The notes: a model not told the origin generated them from the letters alone. A stretch of 58,236 nucleotides of DNA from an uncultured Bacilli bacterium (GCA_934153675.1 CAKPFG010000006.1:1-58236); one strand, 5' to 3'. Positions 8,233 through 17,215 are shown, counted from the stretch's first letter. A program made the numbers and translations.

Positions 8233-8949
8233 ATGGGTAGATATCCAAATATAGCTGCAAGTAAGCAAAAAACAGGAGCAGCAAAGGGTAAGTTATATTC
8301 GATGTATGCTAAAGAGATATATCAAGCAGCAAAAAATGGTGGTGTTAGTTTAGATGCCAATGCTGCTTTGAAGCGATTGGTAGATAAGGCAAAAAAGGAA
8401 CAAGTTCCTAATGATATTATAAAAAGAGCAATTGATAAAGTTAACAGTGGTGCTGATGAATCTTATGAAAGCACTAAATATGAAATATTTGGACCAGCAG
8501 GTTCAACGATAATTGCATCTTGTTTAACAGATAATTTAAATCGTACTGTAAGTGATATTAGAACAGTATTAAATAAAACACATACTAAAATGGGTGCTAT
8601 GAATAGTGTAAGTTATATGTATGATAATCTTTGTATTGTAGGATTTAAGGGATTGAGTGAAGAAGAAACTTTGGAAGCTTTGATTGAGGAAAATGTAGAG
8701 GTAGAAGATATTTATAGTGAAAATGATATTACAGTTGTTACAGGAAAAACTACAGATTTATTTGCAATCAAAGAGGCTATTAGTAAAAAGTTACCAAATG
8801 TTAGTTTTGAATATGATGAAATCACAATGATACCAAAAGAAAAAATAACGCTTACGGGTGATGATTTGTCAGTGTTTAATAAATTAGTTAATATGTTAGA
8901 TGAAGTAGAAGATGTACAAAATGTATATCATAATGTAGATTTAGATTAG
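8233..8949 (+). CDS. YebC/PmpR family protein (translation or transcription regulator)
   Basis: The 238-residue protein keeps the family start (GRYPNIAASKQKTGAAKGKLYSMYAKEI, normally GRSKWaNIkhrK), then AAKNGG, and the NLNRTVSDIRTVLNKTHTKMG segment. Older work calls members DNA-binding regulators; recent work ties YebC to translation of polyproline stretches. It has a strong AAAGGAGGAG site and probably shares the rnc transcript. Confidence 0.9.
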   Translation: MGRYPNIAASKQKTGAAKGKLYSMYAKEIYQAAKNGGVSLDANAALKRLVDKAKKEQVPNDIIKRAIDKVNSGADESYESTKYEIFGPAGSTIIASCLTDNLNRTVSDIRTVLNKTHTKMGAMNSVSYMYDNLCIVGFKGLSEEETLEALIEENVEVEDIYSENDITVVTGKTTDLFAIKEAISKKLPNVSFEYDEITMIPKEKITLTGDDLSVFNKLVNMLDEVEDVQNVYHNVDLD

Positions 8950-9037
8950 TTACTTATGTAACTTTTTTTATAAATATTGACTTATAATTTAATCTATAAT
9001 ATAATCTTAATGCAACAAATTTGCTTTTGGAGGTTTT

Positions 9038-9880
9038 ATGATAGATATAATAAAAGATACATTAATGGACAGTATAAAGCTAATTCCTTTTTTATTTATT
9101 GCTTTTTTGATAATAGAATTAGTAGAACATAATTTTAATAATAAATCTGTAACGATGATATCAAAAACAAAAAAATTAGCTCCATTATTTGGTGGAATAT
9201 TAGGAGTATTCCCACAATGTGGTTTTTCTTTATTGGCTACTAATTTATATATTACTAGAATTATTTCTGTTGGAACATTAGTGGCAATATATTTGTCGAC
9301 TAGTGATGAGATGTTACCTTTAATGTTACTTGAAAAGGTAAATATAATGGTTATAATTAAGATATTGTTAATAAAAATTGCTATAGGAATATTGGTAGGA
9401 TTTGCTATAGATTTCATTTTAAGAAATAAAAAAAATAAACAGGAAAATTATGAATTATGTGTTGATGAACATTGTGATTGTAATCATCATTTAATAAAAT
9501 CTGTATTTAAGCATACAATAAATATTACTATATTTATAATGGTTATAACTTTTGTCTTAAATTTTTTGTTTTATTATATAGGCCTTGATAATATTAAAAA
9601 TATACTTACAAGTAATAAAATATTAGGTGTTTTTATTTCTGGATTAATAGGTTTAATACCAAATTGTGCAGCATCTTTGACACTTACAACTTTATATATA
9701 AATGGTATTTTACCACTTTCAAATTTAATGTCTGGTTTACTTGCTGGTAGTGGGGTAGCCTTACTTATTTTATTTAAATATAATAAAAATTTGAAGGAGA
9801 ATATTTACATATTATCAATTATTTATGGTGTTGGTGTAGTAAGTGGTATTATAATAGAACTTTTAGGAGTGGTATTATGA
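9038..9880 (+). CDS. Putative heavy-metal/arsenic exporter, ArsP_2-type permease
   Basis: A 280-residue multi-helix membrane protein with two half-repeats, each carrying a paired cysteine motif (GVFPQCGFS near residue 60 and GLIPNCAAS near 205). A central cytosolic loop rich in Cys and His (CVDEHCDCNHH, about 141-151) is a likely metal sensor or delivery site. This matches the ten-helix heavy-metal exporter family (ArsP_2). The gene overlaps the following Fur-family gene by four bases (ATGA), so regulator and transporter are coupled. Substrate could be Mn, Zn or As; this is not resolvable here. Confidence 0.75.
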   Translation: MIDIIKDTLMDSIKLIPFLFIAFLIIELVEHNFNNKSVTMISKTKKLAPLFGGILGVFPQCGFSLLATNLYITRIISVGTLVAIYLSTSDEMLPLMLLEKVNIMVIIKILLIKIAIGILVGFAIDFILRNKKNKQENYELCVDEHCDCNHHLIKSVFKHTINITIFIMVITFVLNFLFYYIGLDNIKNILTSNKILGVFISGLIGLIPNCAASLTLTTLYINGILPLSNLMSGLLAGSGVALLILFKYNKNLKENIYILSIIYGVGVVSGIIIELLGVVL

Positions 9881-10257
9881 TAGAAGAATTATTAAAAAAA
9901 AATAATTTAAAGGTAACTAAAAGTAGAGTTATGTTAATTGATACTATAAAAAACTTAAAAGATAGTGCTACTATGAAAAATATATTAGATAATCTTAATG
10001 TATATATGGATATATCTACTATATATCGTATGTTAACCAAACTTTTAGAAAAGAAGATAATAGATAAAAATGTTAATTTTAATAACGAAATTTATTATCA
10101 ATTGCATCATATTCATGAGCATTATATTCATTGTATTAATTGTAATAAGAAGGAATTAATTTTAGATTGTCCTTTTGACAAAGATACTCTAAGCGGGTAT
10201 AAAGTTACTAATCATATTTTAAATATAGAAGGAATTTGTAAAGATTGTCAAAAGTAA
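9877..10257 (+). CDS. Fur-family metal-responsive repressor
   Basis: A 126-residue regulator: winged helix with DISTIYRMLTKLLEK, then the metal-binding half with the HHIHEHYIHC motif and two CxxC pairs (CINC, CKDC) forming the structural zinc site. The short N-terminus and the position directly after the exporter suggest it controls that transporter in response to Zn, Fe or Mn. An ATGA overlap gives translational coupling. Confidence 0.9.
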   Translation: MIEELLKKNNLKVTKSRVMLIDTIKNLKDSATMKNILDNLNVYMDISTIYRMLTKLLEKKIIDKNVNFNNEIYYQLHHIHEHYIHCINCNKKELILDCPFDKDTLSGYKVTNHILNIEGICKDCQK

Positions 10258-10295
10258 TTTTTGTTCTTTTTTTTTAGGCTATTTTCTGTTATACT

Positions 10296-10301
10296 TATAA
10301 T
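10296..10301 (+). promoter_or_regulatory. -10 box only 9 bases from the start codon
   Basis: TATAAT here is followed after nine bases (GGTGATAGA) by the ATG of the HAD-acetyltransferase gene. If it is the real -10, the transcript would begin about 3 bases before the start codon, making the mRNA nearly leaderless. Confidence 0.5.
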
Positions 10302-10310
10302 GGTGATAGA

Positions 10311-12026
10311 ATGTTTTTATTAGCTAGCGATTTTGATCGAACATTTTATATAAATAATTATGATTTTAAAAGAAATTTAAAATTGTTAGATGATTATATG
10401 AAAACGAATGTTTTTGTTATTGCAACTGGGAGATCCTATGATGATTATATGAATGTTACTAAGGACTGTATTCCACTTAATTATTTAGTAGTAAACCATG
10501 GGGCAACTATTATAAAAGATGACAAGGTTATTAAAAGTTGTTATATTAAAGAAAAAACAATAGAAAAGTTAAAAAAAATATTCAATTTTAATAAAATAGA
10601 ATATTTTGCTTGTCATGATACAGATAGTAGAGTAGATATTAATACTAAGAATTTATCTAAAATTAATATTACTCTACCAGATAATTTAATTGCAAAAAAA
10701 GCGATTTGCTACATAAATGAGCATTTTGATGATGTTAAAGCTTATTTGTTGTTTCATAAAAATCAGTTTGAAATAGTACCTATTGAGGCAAATAAAAAAA
10801 ATGCTATTTCATATATTTCTAAGCTTGAAAATATTGATAAAGGTTGTGTATATACAATAGGTGATGGATATACCGATTTTGAAATGCTTAAATATTTTAA
10901 TGGATATTGTATGAAAGATAGTGTTAGTGAATTAAAGACAATTGCTCATACAGTAGATAGTGTTGGTAATTTAATAGATTATTTATCTGTTTCTATTAAT
11001 ATGGAAGAAGTTAGTGATAATTTAATAAATTTTATAGATAATTGTTTTGATTATACAAATTATTTCAAAAAATATGTAGCAAAAATATATTGTAATAATA
11101 AAGAAAAAAATCATTTAGTAATAAGGAAAAATAATAATATAATAGCTGTTGCCCTTTTAAATGCTAATAAAATATATTTTAACAATGAAAGTTTAAAGTG
11201 TTTGTGCGTAGGAAGTATTTGTGTAAACAAAAATTATCGAAAAAAAGGCTATTTAAAAATGCTTATGGGAATAATAGAACAAAAGGCTAAAAAATATGAT
11301 TTTAAAGTTTTATCAGGTGATTATAAAAGATATGAGAAATATGGCTATTATCCTAATATATTGAATTTATATCATGTAAATGCTAAAAATAACAATATTG
11401 AGTTTAGAAACATAAAAAAAGATACAGATAATATTTTAAAAATGTATCAAAATAGTAATATTCATGCAATAAGAACTAAAGATGAAATAATAAATATTTG
11501 TACACAGTGGCAAAGCTGTGCATATTCAATTTATAAAAATAATGAATTTACTGGTTATTTGATATATAATCCTAAAAAAAATTATGTTAGTGAAATATTT
11601 GATAATGATATTATATCTTCTCTTGAATCTTTTGCTTTTTATAAGCAACGAGAGTATATAAATGTTAGTATTTTAAATAATGATTATATAAATAAAAATA
11701 AGTTTAAAAATTTTGCTTTTGTAAAAAGTTATAATAGACAGTTATACAGTATTAATAATATAAAAAGAGTATTAGAAGTTTGCTTAAACTATAAATCATT
11801 GTATATTCCGTTACAAAAGGGTTCATTAGCAATTAAAATAGATAATGAAATAATAAGAATAACTTCTTTAAATAGTGTTATTATAGAAAATAGTGATACT
11901 TATGATATTTCAATTAATAGAAAAGATCTAATGAATATTTTATTAAATAAAAAAATACATAATAATAAATTGTTGTCATCTTGGTTTTATTTAAATTTAG
12001 ATATTTATAACAATGATTTAGTATAA
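10311..12026 (+). CDS. Fusion: Cof-type HAD phosphatase + GNAT (Eis-like) acetyltransferase
   Basis: 571 residues. The N-terminal ~225 residues form a HAD-superfamily hydrolase: DFDRTF (motif I), ATGRS (motif II) and GDGYTDFEML (motif IV), the Cof subgroup that dephosphorylates sugars and cofactors. The C-terminal ~340 residues look like an Eis-type acetyltransferase: VGSICVNKNYRKKGYLKMLM (acetyl-CoA site) then GDYKRYEKYGY, with the long C-terminal extension typical of Eis. A phosphatase fused to an acyltransferase is unusual; the parts may act on the same small molecule. It ends in a shared terminator with the convergent gene. Confidence 0.75.
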   Translation: MFLLASDFDRTFYINNYDFKRNLKLLDDYMKTNVFVIATGRSYDDYMNVTKDCIPLNYLVVNHGATIIKDDKVIKSCYIKEKTIEKLKKIFNFNKIEYFACHDTDSRVDINTKNLSKINITLPDNLIAKKAICYINEHFDDVKAYLLFHKNQFEIVPIEANKKNAISYISKLENIDKGCVYTIGDGYTDFEMLKYFNGYCMKDSVSELKTIAHTVDSVGNLIDYLSVSINMEEVSDNLINFIDNCFDYTNYFKKYVAKIYCNNKEKNHLVIRKNNNIIAVALLNANKIYFNNESLKCLCVGSICVNKNYRKKGYLKMLMGIIEQKAKKYDFKVLSGDYKRYEKYGYYPNILNLYHVNAKNNNIEFRNIKKDTDNILKMYQNSNIHAIRTKDEIINICTQWQSCAYSIYKNNEFTGYLIYNPKKNYVSEIFDNDIISSLESFAFYKQREYINVSILNNDYINKNKFKNFAFVKSYNRQLYSINNIKRVLEVCLNYKSLYIPLQKGSLAIKIDNEIIRITSLNSVIIENSDTYDISINRKDLMNILLNKKIHNNKLLSSWFYLNLDIYNNDLV

Positions 12027-12053
12027 AAACTGATTAGTTTGTAATCAGTTTTT
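12025..12053. terminator. Bidirectional terminator
   Basis: AAAAACTGATTA (12025-12036) pairs with TAATCAGTTTTT (12042-12053), giving U-runs in both directions between convergent genes. Confidence 0.75.
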
Positions 12054-12860
12054 TCTATTGCTTCTTAATCTATAAAAATTAAAAGAAGGAGTATTATTTA
12101 ATCTAAAGTTAATATTATTGTTGCCTAGGCCATTAGAAATAAAGATTTTACTATTACCTTTTTTATAATAATTTTTACCATATAAATAATTATCTTGAGG
12201 TAGTATAATACCACCAATTAATGGTAAATTAATAATTCCCCCCAAAGTATGACCAGCTAATATTAAATTAAAATTTTTATAATTTAATTTATCAATGACA
12301 CTAGGATTATGTGTTAGTAATATACTATATAATTCATTTTTATTTAAAAAGTTTACTATTGTTTGTAATTTGCTATCATAATTACCACCAGTACTCAATC
12401 CTGCTATTAAAATAGGAGTTTTATCTTTGTATATTAAATCAAATGTATCGTTTAGATTAGTAAATCCACATTCATCAAGTATTTGATTAGTATTTTCAAA
12501 ATCATTATCCCCGGTTACATAGTATTTATTTATATTTGCTTCTATTTTTGAAAGTAGTCTGATACCATTGTCATGTTTTTTATATAACAAATCACCTGTA
12601 AAGACGACGATATCGGGTTTTATTAAATTAATGTTATTAATAATCTTTTTTAATTGTTTTTTGTTTATGTTATGTCCATAATATAAATCACTTATATGAA
12701 CTATTTTTAGTCCATTATAACTTTCATTTATATTTTCATATAGAGCTATTTCGTTAACTTTATAAAAATAATTACTAATGGTTCCATAAATAAGAGTCAA
12801 TGTTGCTAATATAATTATTAATATTACTATTTTTACCCATAGCTTTAGTCTCTTTTTCAT
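12045..12860 (-). CDS. Membrane-anchored metallophosphoesterase-like protein with degenerate active site
   Basis: 271 residues with one N-terminal membrane helix (about 8-27), then a calcineurin-like domain of the YkuE/YaeI type. The metal motifs are altered: ISDLYYG for SDLHxG, GDLLYK (kept), GDNDF for GNHD, LTHNP (kept), and AGHTLGG for GHTHGG. Three normally metal-binding or catalytic residues are replaced, so it may be inactive as a phosphatase or use a different metal set. In the active family, members cleave phosphoesters such as UDP-diacylglucosamine or cyclic nucleotides. Confidence 0.8.
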   Translation of the reverse strand: MKKRLKLWVKIVILIIILATLTLIYGTISNYFYKVNEIALYENINESYNGLKIVHISDLYYGHNINKKQLKKIINNINLIKPDIVVFTGDLLYKKHDNGIRLLSKIEANINKYYVTGDNDFENTNQILDECGFTNLNDTFDLIYKDKTPILIAGLSTGGNYDSKLQTIVNFLNKNELYSILLTHNPSVIDKLNYKNFNLILAGHTLGGIINLPLIGGIILPQDNYLYGKNYYKKGNSKIFISNGLGNNNINFRLNNTPSFNFYRLRSNRKN

Positions 12861-13209
12861 AGTCTCACCATTATCATTTTATCATGAAAAATTTTAAAAG
12901 ACAATTTTCTTATCAATAATCTAAGAAAACCGTGAAAAAAATTTCTAAATATAAACAAGATTTTATATTAATTTTTAAATATTAAATTTATTATTTTATG
13001 TTATAGTTGATTGTATGATTATAAAAATATAAAACAAAATTTAAATTATATAGTTTATAATATATTGTAGAAGAAATAAATGATATGGGTATAATGTAGT
13101 TCTTATAATTTAAAAGAAAAATTCGCTAATTTCGAAATATATAATGTTAGTTTTATGAAATTATTAGATGAAATTCAAATTGTTACAAAACTTTAAAATA
13201 TAATTTTCC
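12861..13209. other. AT-rich intergenic stretch
   Basis: No convincing ORF, RNA or repeat is visible. It separates the divergently placed phosphoesterase and pilin-like genes and probably carries their promoters. Confidence 0.5.
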
Positions 13210-13238
13210 TTGAAAAAATTAATTAATTAATATATAAT
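13210..13238 (+). promoter_or_regulatory. Promoter of the pilin-like gene
   Basis: TTGAAA (13210-13215) and TATAAT (13233-13238) are separated by exactly 17 bases. The predicted start is about 14 bases before the ATG, with AGGTAGGTG as ribosome site in that short leader. Confidence 0.75.
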
Positions 13239-13258
13239 TGCTATAGGTAGGTGTTTGC

Positions 13259-14011
13259 ATGAAATTAAATAAACGTGGTTTTTTAGTATCTACTATGATG
13301 TATATGGTATTAATACTTGCTCTTAATATAATGATATTAATATTGTTAATATTGTCTTCCCGTGGAAAAATATTAAATAATTTGAAAGAAAAAGTTCAAA
13401 ATGAAATTAATGATAATACTAATTTATCTCATTACATTTGTTTTGGTAATTATGCCTCATATAAAGTAGGTGATCTTTATAATTGTGACTTATCTAATAC
13501 AGAGAATGGAGATTTTTATATAATTAATATAAATAGCGATTCTATAGACTTTGTAATGAAAGATAGTATTACTTTTAATAAGGGTAATTATCAAGGTGCA
13601 AAGATTAATATGTCAAATAAGTCACCATACATAAGTGATAATGATTATGCTATTAATGGTGTATATAATCCAATTACAGCTTTAAAAGTGTTAAAACAAA
13701 TAACAGATAATTGGTTTTATATACCTCTTAGAAAAGATTCTATTAAAAATGGTGATTTAGTAATTGATTATAACAATTATAGAGCTCGTTTATTAAGTTT
13801 TGCAGATGTTAGTCCGTACGTAGTTTCTGAAAGCTTAAAAATAGATTTTATTAAGGATACTATGACTAGTTCTATTTATAATGGTAACAATATTTACAGT
13901 ATTGAAAATAATAAAATTGTTTTGAATAAAAAAACGAATGATAATTATAGTATTGTTCCTGTAATTACAATTCCATTAGATAAAATAAAAAATAAAATTG
14001 ATAAGAGTTGA
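13259..14011 (+). CDS. Pilin-like membrane-anchored protein
   Basis: 250 residues. The N-terminus (MKLNKRGFLVSTMMYMVL) resembles a type IV prepilin leader in which KRGF precedes one long hydrophobic helix. The exported body contains TDNWFYIPLRKDSIKNG and YNNYRARLLSFADV, which parallel W..DKLKVNDL and YSARLITYNEL of the protein at the left edge, and it ends in VPVITIPL like that protein's RPVITL. Its C-terminal codons are ordinary AT-rich ones, so it lacks the variable-region signature. Probably a pseudopilin or surface protein; no pilus assembly genes are adjacent. Confidence 0.55.
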   Translation: MKLNKRGFLVSTMMYMVLILALNIMILILLILSSRGKILNNLKEKVQNEINDNTNLSHYICFGNYASYKVGDLYNCDLSNTENGDFYIININSDSIDFVMKDSITFNKGNYQGAKINMSNKSPYISDNDYAINGVYNPITALKVLKQITDNWFYIPLRKDSIKNGDLVIDYNNYRARLLSFADVSPYVVSESLKIDFIKDTMTSSIYNGNNIYSIENNKIVLNKKTNDNYSIVPVITIPLDKIKNKIDKS

Positions 14012-14092
14012 TTTCCTTTAGAAAATTTTAAAAATACTATTGAAAAACATATAAAATAATTATATAATATAGAAAAACTTTGAACTTGAGGA

Positions 14093-14290
14093 GTATATTA
14101 TGTTTAACTTAAAGAGAGTTAGTGTGGCTGGAAACTAATAGTTGATATAATAGAAGGTAGCAAGGGAGTTTAATTTCTGAATTTAGTAGGATATTACGTA
14201 TTACTGCGTTAAAGGTTTTGAGGTATTTTATATACGAATTAAGGTGGTACCACGTTTAAACGTCCTTATTATAGGGCGCTTTTTTTATAT
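14093..14290 (+). ncRNA. T-box riboswitch, valine-specific
   Basis: A complete T-box leader precedes valS. Stem I elements (AAGAGAGTTAG, GGCTGG.AAAC) are followed by a specifier region TAGAAGGTAGC in which GTA (14157-14159) is the probable valine codon. The conserved T-box sequence AAGGTGGTACCACG (14241-14254) comes next. A terminator helix (CGTCC/GGGCG) with a run of seven T follows. Uncharged tRNA-Val would stabilise the antiterminator and turn on valS. Confidence 0.9.
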
Positions 14291-14308
14291 ATTTAAGGAG
14301 ATGATTTT

Positions 14309-16732
14309 ATGTTAGATAAGAAGTATAATGCTAAAGAAAAGGAAGAAAAATGGTTAAACTATTGGAAAGAAAATAAAGTTTATGAGTTTAAGCCTGATGA
14401 AAGAGAAGTTTATTCGATTGATACTCCACCACCAACTGTAAATGGTAAAATTCATATAGGACATATTTTTTCATATTCTCAAACGGAGATGATTGCTAGA
14501 TATAAAAGGTTAAAAGGATATAATATATTTTATCCTTTTGGATTTGATGATAATGGTCTTCCAAGTGAAAGATTAGTTGAAAAGGAACAAGGTAAAAGGG
14601 CTGCTTTAATTGGAAGGGAAGAGTTTTCTAAATTATGTTATGAAACAACTGATAAATATGAATCTAATTTTCAAGATTTATTTAGTAAAATGGGAGTTAG
14701 TACTGATTGGAATATTCATTATAAAACTGTAAGTCCATCAACTATTAAAATAAGTCAAAAATCATTTTTAGATCTAGTAGATAAAGGACATTGTTATCAT
14801 AAAGAAAGTCCTGCGTTGTGGTGTAATGAGTGCTTAACATCAATAGCTCAAGCGGAACTTGAGACAAAAACTATCAAAACCACTTTTAATTATGTTAAAT
14901 TTAAAACTGTTGAAGATGAGGAAGAATTTACTATTGCTACTACAAGACCTGAATTATTACCAGCTATTGTATGTGTTTTTGTAAATCCTTTAGATGATGT
15001 AAATAAACATTTGATTGGTAAACATGCTCATATTCCAATTATTGATGTTGATGTTCCTATTATGGGAGATGAAAAGGTTGCTCTTGATAAGGGAACAGGT
15101 ATTGTTATGTGCTGTACTTTTGGTGATCAAACTGATATTGAATGGTTTAAAAAATATAATTTACCGCTAAAATATATTTTTACTGATAATGGTCGAATAA
15201 TTGATTCGGTAAAAAAATATGGTGGAATGAAAATTAAAGAAGCTAGAAAACAAATTGTTCTTGATTTAGAAAAAGCTGGATATATAGTTAAAATAGAACA
15301 ATTAGAACATGAGGTTCAAACGCATGAAAGATGTGGTAAGGAAGTAGAATATTCTGTTATGAATCAATGGTTTATTGATATTATGAATCATAAAAAAGAT
15401 TTTATTAGAATAGGTAATGAAATTAATTGGCATCCAGATTATATGCATAATAGATATGATGAATGGGTTAATAATGTTGCTTGGGATTGGTGTATTTCAA
15501 GACAAAGATATTTTGGTGTTCCATTTCCTGTTTGGTATTGTAAAGATTGTGGTGAACCTATTTTTGCTCGCCAAGAAGATTTACCTGTTAATCCATTAGT
15601 AGATAAGCCATATAATCATACTTGTAAAAAATGTGGAAGTGCTTTATTTGTTCCTGAAACTGATGTTATGGATACTTGGGCTACTTCATCTGTTACACCA
15701 TTAATTAATATGAAATATGGTGAAAAGGATAACTATGAGTCGTTTTTAAAACCAATGAGTCTAAGAACTAATGCTTCTGAAATAATTAGAACGTGGGATT
15801 TTTATACGATTGTAAAATCATTTTATCATTTTGGTATGAGACCTTGGGATAATGTAATGATTTCTGGTTTTGTTATGGCTAACAAAAATGAAAAAATTAG
15901 TAAATCTAAAGGGAATAGTAAAATAGAACCAATGGATGCTATTATGAATTATTCAGCAGATGTCCTTCGTTATTGGGCAGGAACAGGTAGACTTGGAACT
16001 GATATTGTTTTTAGTGATGAAACGTTATTGCGTGGTAGGAAATTAATTAATAAGTTATGGAATGTTTCTAAATTTATTGAAATGCATTTATCAGATTATG
16101 AAGATAAGGAATTTAATGATTATGAATACTTGGATAAATGGATTTTAGGCAAATTTCAAGATATGGAGAAGATTTTTACAAAATATCTTGATGAATATGA
16201 AGTAGGTCTTGCACTTAATACTCTAGAAAAGTTTTTTTGGAATTTCTGCGATAATTACATTGAAATAGTTAAACATAGATTATATAGACCAGAGGAATTT
16301 GGCGCATCTAAAAGATATTCAGGGCAAAAAACAATTTATACTATTCTTTATAAATTATTACAATATTATAGTATTTTCTTTCCATTTATAACTGAGGAAA
16401 TATATCAAGAGTTGTACCACAAAGAAAAATCTATTCATTTAACTAAAATATTTGAATTAAATAATAATTTCAGTGAAGAGGTTAAAAATGGAGATTTTAT
16501 TATCGATATAATAGGGCAAGTACGTGGAACAAAAAGTAATAAAAATGTATCTTTGAAAACACCAATTAAAAATTTAAATTTAAGTTTAAATAGTAAATTA
16601 AAAGAAGCGATTGAATCTTCAATAAAGGATTTTAAAGCAACATTATTTATTGAAAATTTAAATTTAGATTTAGTAGATAAAGATTATAAAATTAATAATA
16701 TAGAATTGGATATAGAAACAACAGAAAATTAA
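14309..16732 (+). CDS. valS: Valyl-tRNA synthetase (short, archaeal-like type)
   Basis: Class Ia synthetase charging tRNA-Val. The HIGH motif reads NGKIHIGHIFSY (about residues 46-57) and KMSKS reads KISKSKGN (about 531). FDDNGLPSERLV and PPPTVNGKIHIGH look more like archaeal and Rickettsia-type ValS than the Bacillus type. At 807 residues it lacks much of the C-terminal coiled coil of ordinary bacterial ValS (~880). The editing domain (TTRPELLPAIVCVFV) is present. AAGGAG gives the start, and the T-box controls expression. Confidence 0.95.
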   Translation: MLDKKYNAKEKEEKWLNYWKENKVYEFKPDEREVYSIDTPPPTVNGKIHIGHIFSYSQTEMIARYKRLKGYNIFYPFGFDDNGLPSERLVEKEQGKRAALIGREEFSKLCYETTDKYESNFQDLFSKMGVSTDWNIHYKTVSPSTIKISQKSFLDLVDKGHCYHKESPALWCNECLTSIAQAELETKTIKTTFNYVKFKTVEDEEEFTIATTRPELLPAIVCVFVNPLDDVNKHLIGKHAHIPIIDVDVPIMGDEKVALDKGTGIVMCCTFGDQTDIEWFKKYNLPLKYIFTDNGRIIDSVKKYGGMKIKEARKQIVLDLEKAGYIVKIEQLEHEVQTHERCGKEVEYSVMNQWFIDIMNHKKDFIRIGNEINWHPDYMHNRYDEWVNNVAWDWCISRQRYFGVPFPVWYCKDCGEPIFARQEDLPVNPLVDKPYNHTCKKCGSALFVPETDVMDTWATSSVTPLINMKYGEKDNYESFLKPMSLRTNASEIIRTWDFYTIVKSFYHFGMRPWDNVMISGFVMANKNEKISKSKGNSKIEPMDAIMNYSADVLRYWAGTGRLGTDIVFSDETLLRGRKLINKLWNVSKFIEMHLSDYEDKEFNDYEYLDKWILGKFQDMEKIFTKYLDEYEVGLALNTLEKFFWNFCDNYIEIVKHRLYRPEEFGASKRYSGQKTIYTILYKLLQYYSIFFPFITEEIYQELYHKEKSIHLTKIFELNNNFSEEVKNGDFIIDIIGQVRGTKSNKNVSLKTPIKNLNLSLNSKLKEAIESSIKDFKATLFIENLNLDLVDKDYKINNIELDIETTEN

Positions 16733-16835
16733 ATATAAAAAAGATAAATACAATGTTTTTATCTAATCAAATATAGAAATATATGAAAAATATCTTTCAT
16801 TTTGTTATAAAACTTTTAAAAAGCTAAAAAAATTA

Positions 16836-16870
16836 TTGCAATTACATATTAGATATGTTAATATGTAATT
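16836..16870 (+). promoter_or_regulatory. hup promoter overlapped by a perfect inverted repeat
   Basis: TTGCAA (16836-16841) and TAATAT (16859-16864) are 17 bases apart. A perfect 12-bp inverted repeat, AATTACATATTA and TAATATGTAATT with a 7-base gap, covers both boxes. This is the layout of a repressor operator, possibly for HU itself or a dimeric regulator. Confidence 0.55.
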
Positions 16871-16905
16871 GTAAGCGTAGCTTACTTAGATAGGGAGGTA
16901 TTAGT

Positions 16906-17178
16906 ATGACTAAAACAGATTTAGTTAACTTTATGGCTGAAGAAGCTGGATTAACAAAAGCAGATGCTACTCGTGCTATTGATGCATTTATGAGTGGAAT
17001 CATTAAAGGATTAAAAGAAGATAAAAAAGTTTCATTAACTGGTTTCTGTACTTTTACTGCAAAAGATAAACCAGCATCAACAGGACGTAATCCAAGAACT
17101 GGAGAACCTGTAGAAATAGCTGCTAGAACTGCAGTTAGTGTTAAAATTGGTTCTAAATTAAAAGATGCTTTAAACTAA
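16906..17178 (+). CDS. hup: DNA-binding protein HU
   Basis: 90 residues, standard HU length. It opens with the dimerising helices (MTKTDLVNFMAEEAGLTKAD), then the beta arm with GRNPRTGEPVEI, including the intercalating proline of RNP, and the C-terminal helix GSKLKDALN. HU bends DNA, compacts the nucleoid and assists replication. AGGGAGGT precedes the ATG. The gene is monocistronic, with its own promoter and terminator. Confidence 0.95.
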   Translation: MTKTDLVNFMAEEAGLTKADATRAIDAFMSGIIKGLKEDKKVSLTGFCTFTAKDKPASTGRNPRTGEPVEIAARTAVSVKIGSKLKDALN

Positions 17179-17188
17179 AAAAATAAAT

Positions 17189-17215
17189 GACTTTAGATTT
17201 TACTAAGGTCTTTTT
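17189..17215 (+). terminator. hup terminator
   Basis: GACTTTAG (17189-17196) pairs with CTAAGGTC (17203-17210), followed by TTTTT. Confidence 0.75.

Noticed and set aside
9007..9417. Minus-strand ORF opposite the metal exporter
   Set aside because: Shadow of a membrane-protein gene; the plus-strand frame has the conserved motifs and a ribosome site.
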